Source: Clostridiales bacterium (lineage in GTDB: Bacteria > Bacillota > Clostridia > Oscillospirales > Oscillospiraceae). From it: 15,656 nucleotides of DNA. Under the pieces are notes generated by a model that was not told where the DNA came from, searched no databases, and worked only from the letters and a program-made list of their open reading frames with translations. The stretch covers positions 1-15,656 of the forward strand of contig DYBL01000035.1 of NCBI GenBank assembly GCA_019418625.1. The letters run 5' to 3'. The translations under genes and the position numbers were made by a program. Shown here one piece after another: positions 1 to 6,259 of the stretch; position 1 is the stretch's first letter, and each line of letters starts with the position of its first letter.

Positions 1-257
1 CCCCAGAAGCCCATGCCGGTCAACCCCATCAGCAGGCCGCTCAAAATGCCCATAATGGTGACCATCCCGAACTTTTTCACCCTTGTCAGGAACAGCATAA
101 ATGGGATGCCGGTGATCAGCGCCCAAAGCGCCCCCAGGACGGGAAGGAAAATTGGTACAAACCCGATGGGAATTGCGACACAGCAGCCGATGACAAAATA
201 CAGTACTGTGAACAGCCCAAGGTTGATCAAATCTTTTGCCTGAATCTTGTTGTTCAT
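1..257 (-). CDS. MptD/Trep_Strep-type ECF transporter S component (5' part, runs off window)
   Basis: Only the first 85 codons are present; the gene continues past the left edge. The start ATG (257-255) follows a strong GGAGGTGTTT ribosome binding site. The protein opens with a short polar stretch (MNNKIQAKDLIN), then hydrophobic segments at about residues 12-29, 33-56 and 64-84. These are separated by the basic turn LTRVKKFG (57-64), typical of the MptD family of putative ECF S components (TIGR02185/Trep_Strep). S components are membrane proteins that bind a micronutrient or cofactor and dock on an EcfT/EcfA energising module; substrate of this family is not established. It is divergent from an AraC-type regulator, a pairing that is common for this family in Clostridia. 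A copy of the window-wide GGTTAG palindrome lies 22 bp upstream of the start. Confidence 0.8.
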   Translation of the reverse strand, partial: MNNKIQAKDLINLGLFTVLYFVIGCCVAIPIGFVPIFLPVLGALWALITGIPFMLFLTRVKKFGMVTIMGILSGLLMGLTGMGFW

Positions 258-279
258 AAGAAACACCTCCGCATTCATT

Positions 280-297
280 GGTTAGCTCATTCTAACC
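280..297. promoter_or_regulatory. Operator A: GGTTAG-N6-CTAACC palindrome
   Basis: GGTTAG (280-285), spacer ctcatt, CTAACC (292-297): perfect 6-bp arms. It lies between the ECF component (minus) and the AraC regulator (plus), immediately upstream of the ribosome binding site of the minus-strand gene. It is therefore most likely an operator for that gene. A possible minus-strand -10 (TATTCT) lies 7 nt upstream of the palindrome, but I see no convincing -35. One of six copies in the window. Confidence 0.75.
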
Positions 298-376
298 CCG
301 TCATAGAATACCATACCCGGACTGGCGTTTCTACAACTGAACAGCTTTTTAGCTCCAATCAACATCGAGTTTTGAA

Positions 377-406
377 TTGACGAGCCAGACTCTTCACGCC
401 TATAAT
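377..406 (+). promoter_or_regulatory. Sigma-70-type promoter of the AraC regulator
   Basis: TTGACG (377-382), an 18-bp gap, then TATAAT (401-406). The predicted start point is near 413, giving a leader of about 43 nt before the ATG at 456. No GGTTAG palindrome overlaps this promoter. Confidence 0.6.
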
Positions 407-455
407 ATAGCAAAAAGCAATTCTTTTCTTGCGGAGCCAAGAGGAGGACTCACCC

Positions 456-1463
456 ATGAACATTGATGAGATTATCCGAAAATGCGTCGAAGTTCCCGGA
501 ATATCTATCGAACGGGGAGAATACAGCGCGGGGCTTTTTCTAAATGAGAAGGACGGAAAAGGCTTTGTAACATTTTTTCCGCTATTCCCGGGACTGACAC
601 TGGCTTATATTTCAGTAAACGCTCCGCTCTGGACAGCACCGGATTTGCGAGGAGAGGGCTCTGATGAAAAAGGCCCGCTGCTTCTGAACTACTGCGTAAC
701 TGGGCGCTGTGAGATCATTCTGAATAACGGAAATTTTGTGTATGTGACGGATGGGGATCTGTCTCTGACAGAACATTTTGCTCAAAGGCAGTATGTCTAT
801 CCACGCCGCATCTACGAGGGGCTGGAGTTCTTCGCAGAGCTTGATACGCTTGCGGCGCAGAGCGTATGGCTTCTGGAGGAATTCGGGCTTGACTTTCACT
901 GCGTTGTGGAGCGGTACTGCCGGAATGGAAGCACCTACATCTCCAAGGCTGTCCCCGACGCGGAAGAATTGCTGAAAAAACTATGGTCACTGTATCATGA
1001 GCCTATGCCCTTTGCTGTAATGCAGATGAAGATCTATTCCCTGGCGCTGTTTTCTCTGCTGATGGAGCAGACGGAAATCCCTCTGTCCCAGGTCTGCGCC
1101 TATTTTACGGAAACGCAGGTGAGTATTGCAAAGCAGGTCGAACAGATTATCACAGCCGACCTGCGGCAGCATCATCCGGCCTGGGAACTGGCCGCGAGGT
1201 TTTCTATCAGTGAAACCAGTATGAAGAATTATTTTCGCGGTGTCTTCGGGCAAAACATATCGGCGTATCTTCGGGAGCTCCGAATGAGAAAAGCCTCGGA
1301 ATTGCTGACGGGCAGCCGGCTTTCGGTATCTGAGGTGACGGAACAGGTCGGATACATCAACCAGAGCAAATTCGCCGCGGCATTCAAGAAGCAATTCGGC
1401 ATATCCCCGTTAGAGTATCGGCGCAGGAGGCACTTGGAGCGCCTTAGCCATGAGAAACTTTGA
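456..1463 (+). CDS. AraC-family transcriptional regulator
   Basis: 335 residues from the ATG at 456, chosen over an in-frame TTG at 429 because GAGGAGG (441-447) lies 8 nt before it. The N-terminal ~220 residues form a ligand-sensing region that I cannot assign to a named domain. Residues about 226-325 are a complete AraC/XylS double helix-turn-helix. The first helix pair is around ELAARFSISETSMKNYF, the linker around ISAYLRELRMRKASELL, and the second HTH around SVSEVTEQVGYINQSKFAAAF with the family hallmark FGISPLEYRR. In Clostridia such PchR-like AraC regulators commonly sit beside MptD-type ECF importers and are thought to sense the imported compound, so it probably controls the divergent ECF gene. 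It has its own consensus-like promoter without the palindrome. Confidence 0.85.
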   Translation: MNIDEIIRKCVEVPGISIERGEYSAGLFLNEKDGKGFVTFFPLFPGLTLAYISVNAPLWTAPDLRGEGSDEKGPLLLNYCVTGRCEIILNNGNFVYVTDGDLSLTEHFAQRQYVYPRRIYEGLEFFAELDTLAAQSVWLLEEFGLDFHCVVERYCRNGSTYISKAVPDAEELLKKLWSLYHEPMPFAVMQMKIYSLALFSLLMEQTEIPLSQVCAYFTETQVSIAKQVEQIITADLRQHHPAWELAARFSISETSMKNYFRGVFGQNISAYLRELRMRKASELLTGSRLSVSEVTEQVGYINQSKFAAAFKKQFGISPLEYRRRRHLERLSHEKL

Positions 1464-1506
1464 CGGACAGAACACACAAATATCTCAAGATTTTACAGCA
1501 TCCAAC

Positions 1507-1536
1507 TTGCCCGGCTCCAAAAATCAATGTTATAAT
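1507..1536 (+). promoter_or_regulatory. Possible promoter of the DUF4491 gene
   Basis: TTGCCC (1507-1512), an 18-bp gap, TATAAT (1531-1536). The -10 ends only about 4 nt before the ribosome binding site, so a transcript starting here would have an almost absent leader. The gene may instead be read through from the AraC gene. Confidence 0.35.
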
Positions 1537-1554
1537 ATCCGGGAGGTGGTGTCT

Positions 1555-1842
1555 GTGGAATTAAACTTTGAAGGCGTAGTTGTTGGCGTGATGTCCCTTG
1601 TGATCATTGGAGCGTTCCATCCTCTGGTGATCTGGTTTGAGTATCACTTCACGCAGAGTATCTGGCCAGTATTTTTGATCGCGGGCCTGCTCTGCCTGAT
1701 CGCCGCGCTTTTCATCCAGGGCCTTTTCTCTGTCCTTCTGGGGCTGCTGGGTGTTGCCTGCATATGGAGCATCCGGGAACTGAAGGAGCAGGCCCGCAGG
1801 GTGGAGCGGGGCTGGTTTCCAAAAAATCCAAAGCGGAAATAG
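1555..1842 (+). CDS. DUF4491 family small membrane protein
   Basis: 95 residues from a GTG start at 1555, placed there because GGGAGGTGG (1541-1549) lies just upstream; an in-frame ATG at 1450 would overlap the end of the AraC gene and lacks such a site. Three hydrophobic segments are visible at about residues 7-27, 36-54 and 57-72, followed by an amphipathic tail. The ending RVERGWFPKNPKRK and the FHPLVIWFEYHF motif after the first helix are signatures of DUF4491, a family of small Clostridia/Bacteroidia membrane proteins of unknown function. The stop codon lies inside the left arm of a terminator hairpin. Nothing visible links its role to its neighbours. Confidence 0.85.
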   Translation: MELNFEGVVVGVMSLVIIGAFHPLVIWFEYHFTQSIWPVFLIAGLLCLIAALFIQGLFSVLLGLLGVACIWSIRELKEQARRVERGWFPKNPKRK

Positions 1843-1863
1843 GCAGGGGGCCTGCCTATTTCC
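1835..1863 (+). terminator. Terminator hairpin after DUF4491
   Basis: A 13-bp perfect stem (ggaaataggcagg / cctgcctatttcc) with a GGG loop. It overlaps the stop codon and is followed by a pyrimidine-rich stretch rather than a clean T run. It separates the DUF4491 unit from the ZIP promoter, which starts 7 nt later. Confidence 0.65.
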
Positions 1864-1869
1864 ATCCTC

Positions 1870-1898
1870 TTGACAGAGTGCGTATGGTTTTATATAAT
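1870..1898 (+). promoter_or_regulatory. Perfect consensus sigma-70 promoter of the ZIP operon
   Basis: TTGACA (1870-1875), exactly 17 bp, TATAAT (1893-1898). Both hexamers match the sigma-70 consensus completely, so the promoter should be strong unless blocked. The predicted start point (about 1905) lies at the edge of operator B. Confidence 0.85.
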
Positions 1899-1903
1899 TA
1901 TCC

Positions 1904-1927
1904 CGCGGTTAGCAATGACTAACCGCG
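1904..1927. promoter_or_regulatory. Operator B: extended GGTTAG-N6-CTAACC palindrome over the ZIP start point
   Basis: The core GGTTAG (1907-1912), spacer caatga and CTAACC (1919-1924) is extended by CGC/GCG to 9-bp perfect arms, the most symmetrical copy in the window. It begins 5 nt after the TATAAT and covers the predicted start point and early transcribed region. That is a classic repressor position, expected to block the otherwise consensus promoter. Confidence 0.8.
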
Positions 1928-1977
1928 AAGTACATCCTATTATGCAAGCAAAATTATGATAGAAAAGAGGACAGATT

Positions 1978-2142
1978 ATGTTCAATCACCTGGAATCCCT
2001 GGGAACGCAGGAAAGCCCCGTCAAAGTCGATCTTCTGCACCTGGACCCTACAGACCCGGACGGCGGATGCTGCTGCAGGAAAAACAACGGCGAACATTGC
2101 TGTGGGCGGCACAGCCACACGCAGGAGCAAACGGAACGCTAA
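1978..2142 (+). CDS. 54-residue Cys/His-rich small protein, probable metal binder
   Basis: A short ORF directly downstream of operator B and upstream of the ZIP gene. The ATG at 1978 has AAGAGG (1965-1970) 7 nt before it; TAA at 2140-2142 is 15 nt before the ZIP start. Its second half is dominated by potential ligands: Cys31, 32, 33, 41 and 42, and His21, 40, 45 and 47, in the clusters GGCCCRKNNGEHCCGRHSH. The N-terminal half is acidic and soluble; there is no signal peptide or membrane segment. I recognise no named family. Sharing a transcript and operator with a ZIP metal importer suggests a small metal chaperone, buffer or sensor. That function is inference; the ORF could alternatively be only a leader peptide. 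Confidence 0.6.
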   Translation: MFNHLESLGTQESPVKVDLLHLDPTDPDGGCCCRKNNGEHCCGRHSHTQEQTER

Positions 2143-2157
2143 GGCCGGTGTGATTCC

Positions 2158-2940
2158 ATGCAAACATCGGTTATTTATGGTCTGCTGATCCCTTTTGTGG
2201 GCACCTCGCTGGGGTCCGCCTGCGTCTTTTTCCTGAAGAAAGGTTTGGGGGATCGGGTGCAGCGGGGGCTGACCGGCTTCGCCTCCGGCGTCATGGTGGC
2301 CGCGTCGATCTGGAGCCTGCTGATCCCCGCCATGGATCAGTCCGCCGGGGCAGGGACCTGGGCCTTCCTGCCGGCGGTCATTGGCTTTTGGGTTGGTATT
2401 CTCTTTCTGCTGGGGTTGGATCATCTGATCCCTCACCTCCACCAAAAGAGTTCCCGCGCGGAAGGGCCCCATACGCAGCTGCGGCGCTCCACCATGATGG
2501 TACTGGCGGTTACCCTCCATAACATCCCGGAAGGAATGGCAGTCGGTGTGGTCTATGCGGGCTATCTGGCCGGAGACGGTCAAATCACCATGATGGGCGC
2601 TCTGGCCTTATCTCTGGGCATCGCCATTCAGAACTTCCCCGAGGGAGCGATTATCTCCATGCCCCTGCGCGCGGAGGGAATGAGCAAGCCCTGGGCTTTC
2701 GCAGGAGGCGTACTTTCCGGGGCGGTAGAACCGCTGGGCGCCCTGCTGACGATTCTGGCCTCAGGGCTGGTGGTTCCGGCTCTTCCATATCTTCTGAGTT
2801 TTGCCGCCGGCGCTATGATCTATGTGGTGGTGGAAGAATTAATCCCTGAGATGTCCCAGGGAGAGCACTCAGATGTGGGCGCGCTGACCTTTGCTTTGGG
2901 CTTCACCCTGATGATGGCCCTTGATGTGGCACTGGGATAG
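2158..2940 (+). CDS. ZIP family divalent metal transporter
   Basis: 260 residues with about eight hydrophobic segments, the usual length for the bacterial ZupT/GufA branch of ZIP transporters, which bring Zn2+, Fe2+, Mn2+ or Co2+ into the cytoplasm. The signature metal-site motifs are intact: HNIPEG at residues 121-126 in transmembrane segment 4, QNFPEG at 158-163 in segment 5, and VVEELIPE around 224-231. A short His-containing cytoplasmic loop (HLHQKS, about 93-98, to HTQLRR) lies between segments 3 and 4. Second gene of a two-gene operon with the Cys/His-rich small protein, under a consensus promoter covered by operator B. Regulation by a metal-dependent repressor is the natural expectation. 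Metal specificity cannot be read from the sequence. Confidence 0.92.
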   Translation: MQTSVIYGLLIPFVGTSLGSACVFFLKKGLGDRVQRGLTGFASGVMVAASIWSLLIPAMDQSAGAGTWAFLPAVIGFWVGILFLLGLDHLIPHLHQKSSRAEGPHTQLRRSTMMVLAVTLHNIPEGMAVGVVYAGYLAGDGQITMMGALALSLGIAIQNFPEGAIISMPLRAEGMSKPWAFAGGVLSGAVEPLGALLTILASGLVVPALPYLLSFAAGAMIYVVVEELIPEMSQGEHSDVGALTFALGFTLMMALDVALG

Positions 2941-2957
2941 AGACTCCCGCATAACAT

Positions 2958-2998
2958 GGAAGCGGAAGGGGGTACCCCCTTCCGCTTCCGTGTTTTTC
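2958..2998. terminator. Strong terminator between ZIP and the convergent trio
   Basis: A 15-bp perfect stem (2958-2972 with 2975-2989, loop TA) rich in G/C, followed on the plus strand by TGTTTTT. It lies between two convergent units and may serve both, though only the plus strand has a clear T run. Confidence 0.85.
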
Positions 2999-3012
2999 AC
3001 AGTATATTAAAC

Positions 3013-3951
3013 CTAGGATTGCTTCTTGATTCGCTGAATCGGGTCGGTTGCTGTTGGAAGTTTATTACAGTACAGGCCATAGAAATCGTCCCGGGCGAGG
3101 GTGTCCAGCCACACCGCGGAGGGGCAGCAGACCCGCTCGCCCTCTTGGCTGCTGTGCAGTTGGGTGCAGGCCGGAAAGAGGATCAGATCCCCGTTGGACA
3201 CATAGAAATCGCACAGCTCCCGGCACAAGATCTCCTCTGCCACCCGCCGGGCCGCCCACTCGGGGGCAGAGGTCCGCGCGCACAGATAGGACGGGATCAG
3301 CACCGGCCCCTCTTGGGGCGTGCGGAGGAAGGTGCTCTGCCCATCCGCCCGCAGTGCGTAGAGAGAGGGCACCAGGGCGGTACGGGCCTGTCCCTGGCGC
3401 ACAGTTTGAAATGCTCCGATGGGCATATCCGTTACAAAGCTGCGGTCCAGCAGGCCGGAGGCTGCCTCCCGGCCCCATGTTTCCCAGACAACCTTTACTA
3501 CCGTCTTGACGGCAGAGTTGTTGATCCCGCCGAAGGCCAGCCCGTCCCAGTCCGGCAGCCGCATCTGCTCGCATATCCCCAGCTCGCGGGTATAGTAGAC
3601 CAGAGGGATGGCCGCCGCGGGCAGGAGTTTGTCGCCCCGCCGCACGGCGTCCAGAGCAGGACTTTCCCGCAGGGAGACCCAATCTGCCGCCGGGTACAGC
3701 TCCGGTTCCATCTTGGAAAAAATGGCCCGATCCTCGAACACCTCCAGATCCGCCGAAACGATGAGGTCTGGGAGCACCGCATCCGGCCGGGCCAGATACT
3801 CCGACATATGCTCCGGGTATCCCAAGCCGAAAAAACGAACCTCCAGCTCAATGTCTTCCCGGTGCAGCCGCCCGGCCAGCTCCTGCAAAAACGCCTTTTC
3901 CTGGCGGTGCAGGACGCAGATGTGGTTCCAATAAAGCAGAATGTGTGTCAT
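3013..3951 (-). CDS. Solute-binding-protein-like protein without signal peptide
   Basis: 312 residues. The fold looks like an ABC solute-binding protein of the iron/polyamine type: an opening strand-helix (YWNHICVLHRQEKAFLQELA), then PDLIVSADLEVFED at about 62-75 and IPLVYYTREL further on, as in domain I of such proteins. There is no signal peptide or lipobox; the protein begins MTHILLYW, so it should be cytoplasmic. It carries many cysteines, including ILCRELC and RVCCPS. Last gene of the trio: its ATG overlaps the stop of the ATPase gene (ATGA at 3948-3951), implying translational coupling. A cytoplasmic ligand-binding subunit partnered with a soluble ABC ATPase and a GTPase would fit handling of a metal or cofactor inside the cell, but that is inference. 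It could instead be an undetected exported protein with an unusual N-terminus. Confidence 0.65.
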   Translation of the reverse strand: MTHILLYWNHICVLHRQEKAFLQELAGRLHREDIELEVRFFGLGYPEHMSEYLARPDAVLPDLIVSADLEVFEDRAIFSKMEPELYPAADWVSLRESPALDAVRRGDKLLPAAAIPLVYYTRELGICEQMRLPDWDGLAFGGINNSAVKTVVKVVWETWGREAASGLLDRSFVTDMPIGAFQTVRQGQARTALVPSLYALRADGQSTFLRTPQEGPVLIPSYLCARTSAPEWAARRVAEEILCRELCDFYVSNGDLILFPACTQLHSSQEGERVCCPSAVWLDTLARDDFYGLYCNKLPTATDPIQRIKKQS

Positions 3952-4691
3952 GCCAGATGATCTCCTCTCCGAAGCGATGCCTGATAGGTTTGTTGCCGGC
4001 GGTACAGCTCGCCTAATTCCATATAGAGTGCGGCCTCCTGTGGGCTGCGCTCCACCACTGCAGCCACCGCGCCGCCCCCCATGACGATGCGCCGCCGGGA
4101 CATCAAGGCGGTGTGCGGGTCATGGGTGACCACCAGCACCAACTTGTCATGACGCTGAAGCAGGCCCAGCGCCCGCTCTTTGTCGATGCCGGCGTTCTCA
4201 ATCTCGTCGATGAGGACAATGGGGCTGTCGCAGAGCAGGGCGATGTCGGCGATCATCAGCGCCCGGGACTGGCCGCCGCTGAGCTGGTTCAGGCTCTGGC
4301 CCAGGGCAACAGGCTCCGGGGTGATCTCATTGGCCAGGGCCAGCACCTCCACCGGCGGGGTCTCCTTCCCCCTGCACTGGGCATGGAGGGCCAGGAACTC
4401 TTCCACCGAGGCGTCCAGCACGAAGCGCATATTCTGCCCCAAGTGGGCCACCAGTTGGGAAGACAAGGACTGGCGGCGTTCCGCCGGGATCTCCACGCCG
4501 TCCAGGAGCACCCGGCGGCGGGTGACCGAGTCCCCATGGGCCAGCTGCTCTACATCCTTGATGAACCGGGACTTCCCGGAGCCGGTGTTGCCCACGATGG
4601 TACACAGTTCGCCCCGCTCCAGGGTGATGCCCTGGAAGGGTTCCGGCTTCCCGGTCTTGTCCCGGCCGGGAAGAATGGTCACAGACTGCAT
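3948..4691 (-). CDS. Stand-alone ABC-type ATPase of the GTPase/SBP-like trio
   Basis: 247 residues with the full ABC nucleotide-binding set: Walker A GNTGSGKS (34-41), Q-loop region HLGQN (83-87), signature LSGGQ (137-141), Walker B IVLIDE with catalytic Glu (158-163) and the switch His in VVTHD (H190). The segment after Walker B reads NAGID instead of the importer-type SALD or GLD. The helical domain (ASVEEFLALHAQC) is also unlike metabolite-importer ATPases. No permease is encoded in this operon, so it may be a soluble ATPase driving conformational change or cofactor insertion rather than transport. Its start overlaps the GTPase stop by 13 bp, and its stop overlaps the next ATG. Partner and substrate unknown. 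Confidence 0.75.
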   Translation of the reverse strand: MQSVTILPGRDKTGKPEPFQGITLERGELCTIVGNTGSGKSRFIKDVEQLAHGDSVTRRRVLLDGVEIPAERRQSLSSQLVAHLGQNMRFVLDASVEEFLALHAQCRGKETPPVEVLALANEITPEPVALGQSLNQLSGGQSRALMIADIALLCDSPIVLIDEIENAGIDKERALGLLQRHDKLVLVVTHDPHTALMSRRRIVMGGGAVAAVVERSPQEAALYMELGELYRRQQTYQASLRRGDHLA

Positions 4692-5392
4692 ACTTCCGCC
4701 TCCTCAAAGTTGATCTTGCCCACCACGCCCTGCTGGAATGCGCTGCCCACACGCTGCTCTCCCACGCAGTAGGAGCAGACCCCGCTGGGCATGGTGTGCC
4801 GCAGAATGTCCCCCTCAAAGCTGCCGCACGCAGGCCGGTCCAGCAGCCACCGGGCCAAAAGGTCGGTTCCATAGCCCGCCAGACCGTCCACCGGAAAAAG
4901 CGCCGCTCCGGGGTTGATCTGCCGGATCTGCCAGGAGATGATCTCCAGTTCCGCCTGGGAGACCATGTCGATCTTGGTGAGCACCACAAAGTCCGCCTGG
5001 GTGAGCATTGGGCCAAGCTGTCCCGACGCCCGGCAGCTGGCGGTGCAGTCCAGCACACATCCGGCCGTCATGTGCTGCGTGGCCGGGGAACAGCGGTGGC
5101 AAAGTCCGGCAGTCTCGATGACCAGGGTGTCCCGCTTCAATCGGTCCGCCCAGTCCCAGAGCTCCGGCAGGTTGGAGACAAGAAAATGATCCGGGCAGAT
5201 GTCCCCGCTCAGACCCGTCACACAGGGTAGCCCCATGCGCTGAAAGAGCGCCCCGTCCCCGGTCTTCAGGCAATCGATCTTGCAGACGCAGGGAGCGGTG
5301 CCGCCCTCTTCCAGCAGGGGAAGCAGGGCCTTCAGCGCCGAGGTCTTCCCCACGGCGGAAGCCCCGGAAAACAGATAGACATGGCGCGGCAC
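4679..5392 (-). CDS. Cys-rich G3E-type (CobW/HypB-like) GTPase
   Basis: 237 residues from a GTG start with GAGGAGG 7 nt upstream. P-loop GASAVGKT (10-17), CobW-like switch IETAG (92-96, compare IETTG in CobW), and guanine-specificity motif TKID (139-142). G3E proteins deliver metals or cobalamin to enzymes using GTP. The canonical CobW GCxCC metal motif is not seen; other cysteine pairs are present: CVC (35-37), CHRC (98-101) and CSYC (206-209), with Cys41 after KID and Cys66 in GDIC. These are likely metal or Fe-S ligands. First gene of the trio, preceded by operator C. A metallochaperone or cofactor-activation role is inferred from the family; the metal is unknown. Confidence 0.75.
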   Translation of the reverse strand: MPRHVYLFSGASAVGKTSALKALLPLLEEGGTAPCVCKIDCLKTGDGALFQRMGLPCVTGLSGDICPDHFLVSNLPELWDWADRLKRDTLVIETAGLCHRCSPATQHMTAGCVLDCTASCRASGQLGPMLTQADFVVLTKIDMVSQAELEIISWQIRQINPGAALFPVDGLAGYGTDLLARWLLDRPACGSFEGDILRHTMPSGVCSYCVGEQRVGSAFQQGVVGKINFEEAEVCSL

Positions 5393-5417
5393 GGCAGTTC
5401 CTCCTCGTATTGAAATC

Positions 5418-5435
5418 GGTTAGCCATAACTTACC
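5418..5435. promoter_or_regulatory. Operator C: GGTTAG-N6-CTTACC, one mismatch
   Basis: GGTTAG (5418-5423), spacer ccataa, CTTACC (5430-5435); only one base departs from the palindrome. It ends 26 nt upstream of the GTG of the minus-strand trio, just before its ribosome binding site. A clear minus-strand promoter could not be picked: CTGACA with TAAGTT inside the palindrome is the best but weak candidate. Degenerate arms and a weak promoter suggest milder control than at B, D and E. Confidence 0.65.
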
Positions 5436-5491
5436 ACAGGAAACACAAGTTTGTCAGTACCAAGTGAGACTCCGGCAATCTCGATTGATAC

Positions 5492-5520
5492 TTGACGGAC
5501 GCCTCCGAACCCGGTAAAAT
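5492..5520 (+). promoter_or_regulatory. Promoter of the CRP1-ABC1 operon
   Basis: TTGACG (5492-5497), 17 bp, TAAAAT (5515-5520), close to sigma-70 consensus. Predicted start point about 5527, just before operator D. Confidence 0.75.
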
Positions 5521-5530
5521 ATACGCCAGA

Positions 5531-5548
5531 GGTTAGCAGTAACTAACC
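5531..5548. promoter_or_regulatory. Operator D: GGTTAG-N6-CTAACC palindrome at the CRP1 start point
   Basis: GGTTAG (5531-5536), spacer cagtaa, CTAACC (5543-5548). It starts 11 nt after the -10 box, at about +4 to +21 of the transcript, again a repressor-like position. The ribosome binding site of the CRP1 gene begins only 4 nt after it. Confidence 0.8.
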
Positions 5549-5564
5549 AGAGAGGAGGGGTATT

Positions 5565-6236
5565 TTGGAGCAGGTGGAACTGGAACGGAGGCTGGCACAG
5601 TCGCCTCTTCTGGCAGGGGTCTCCCTGCCGGCGGAGCAGGCGCGCGTCCAGTCATTTCCGGCGGGCCATATCCTCAGCGACCGGCCCGGCGGCGTGCCCT
5701 CCGTAGGGCTGATCCTGTCCGGGCGGGTAGAGGTCTACTCCGTGGCCCTGGACGGCAAAGATGTCCAGCTCAGCACGCTCCCTGCCGGGGAGTGCTTCGG
5801 TGTCTGCAATCTGCTGGCCGGCGCTGAACTGGAAACGGTCCTGCGCTGCGGGGAGGAAACCGAAGTTCTTTATATCCCTAAACCCGTACTGCTGGCGTGT
5901 ATGGAGCGGGACGCCGGATTGTCCCTCCGGTACGCGGAGCTGTGCAACCAAAAGCTCCAGTTTCTGCTCCGGCGCATCGAACTGCTCACCATGCAGTCCT
6001 GCCGTGGGCGGGTCATCGCCCATCTGTTGGCCGGTCAGGACAGGAACGGGTGTGTGAAGCCCACCGGCTCCCGGGAGGACCTCGCACGCCAGCTGGGCGT
6101 CAGCCGGGCGGCGCTGTTCCGGGAACTGGCGGCCCTTCAATCCATGGGCGTCCTGCGGTCAGAGGGAAATCTCCTCACCGTGCTGGATACGCCCGCGCTG
6201 GAAAAGCTGCTCTACCACCCCTCCCGCACCAAATGA
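5565..6236 (+). CDS. CRP/FNR family transcriptional regulator 1
   Basis: 223 residues from a TTG start following GAGGAGGGG (5552-5560). The N-terminal cyclic-nucleotide-binding-like beta roll covers about residues 10-115 (GLILSGRVEVYSV and LPAGECFGVCNLLAG are typical). A dimerisation helix follows at about 118-158, then a winged HTH at about 167-205 (TGSREDLARQLGVSRAALFREL). In the recognition helix the CRP Arg180 and Arg185 positions are Arg, but the Glu181 position is Ala, so DNA specificity should differ from E. coli CRP. Cysteines are scattered, without an FNR-type N-terminal cluster. The effector is unknown. First gene of an operon with SBP1, permease 1 and ATPase 1, and probably controls that operon; operator D may be its own site or that of another regulator. 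Confidence 0.88.
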   Translation: MEQVELERRLAQSPLLAGVSLPAEQARVQSFPAGHILSDRPGGVPSVGLILSGRVEVYSVALDGKDVQLSTLPAGECFGVCNLLAGAELETVLRCGEETEVLYIPKPVLLACMERDAGLSLRYAELCNQKLQFLLRRIELLTMQSCRGRVIAHLLAGQDRNGCVKPTGSREDLARQLGVSRAALFRELAALQSMGVLRSEGNLLTVLDTPALEKLLYHPSRTK

Positions 6237-6259
6237 TCAGGAAAGGAAGTACCGTACCA

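Noticed and set aside
13..243. Plus-strand 76-codon ORF
   Set aside because: It is the antisense shadow of the ECF S component, whose minus-strand frame has family motifs, hydrophobic segments and a strong ribosome binding site.
280..297. DtxR/IdeR box
   Set aside because: The half-site is similar, but the family box has a 1-bp centre and here the spacer is 6 bp in all six copies, about half a helical turn different. Kept only as an alternative regulator class.
1956..2153. 65-codon plus-strand ORF overlapping the Cys/His-rich peptide in another frame
   Set aside because: It has no good ribosome binding site and a low-complexity Arg/Pro/Gly composition. The 54-residue frame has a better start and a ligand-like pattern.
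1954..2583. 209-codon minus-strand ORF over the ZIP gene
   Set aside because: The plus strand holds HNIPEG and QNFPEG motifs and a consensus promoter; the minus frame is Gln/Arg/Gly-rich with no recognisable domain.
2956..3960. 334-codon plus-strand ORF opposite the SBP-like gene
   Set aside because: It begins inside a terminator hairpin and has no domain features. The minus strand has a coupled three-gene operon.
5897..6259. Upstream in-frame extension of SBP1
   Set aside because: It would overlap the CRP1 gene by over 300 bp. The ATG at 6260 gives an exact lipoprotein signal peptide.
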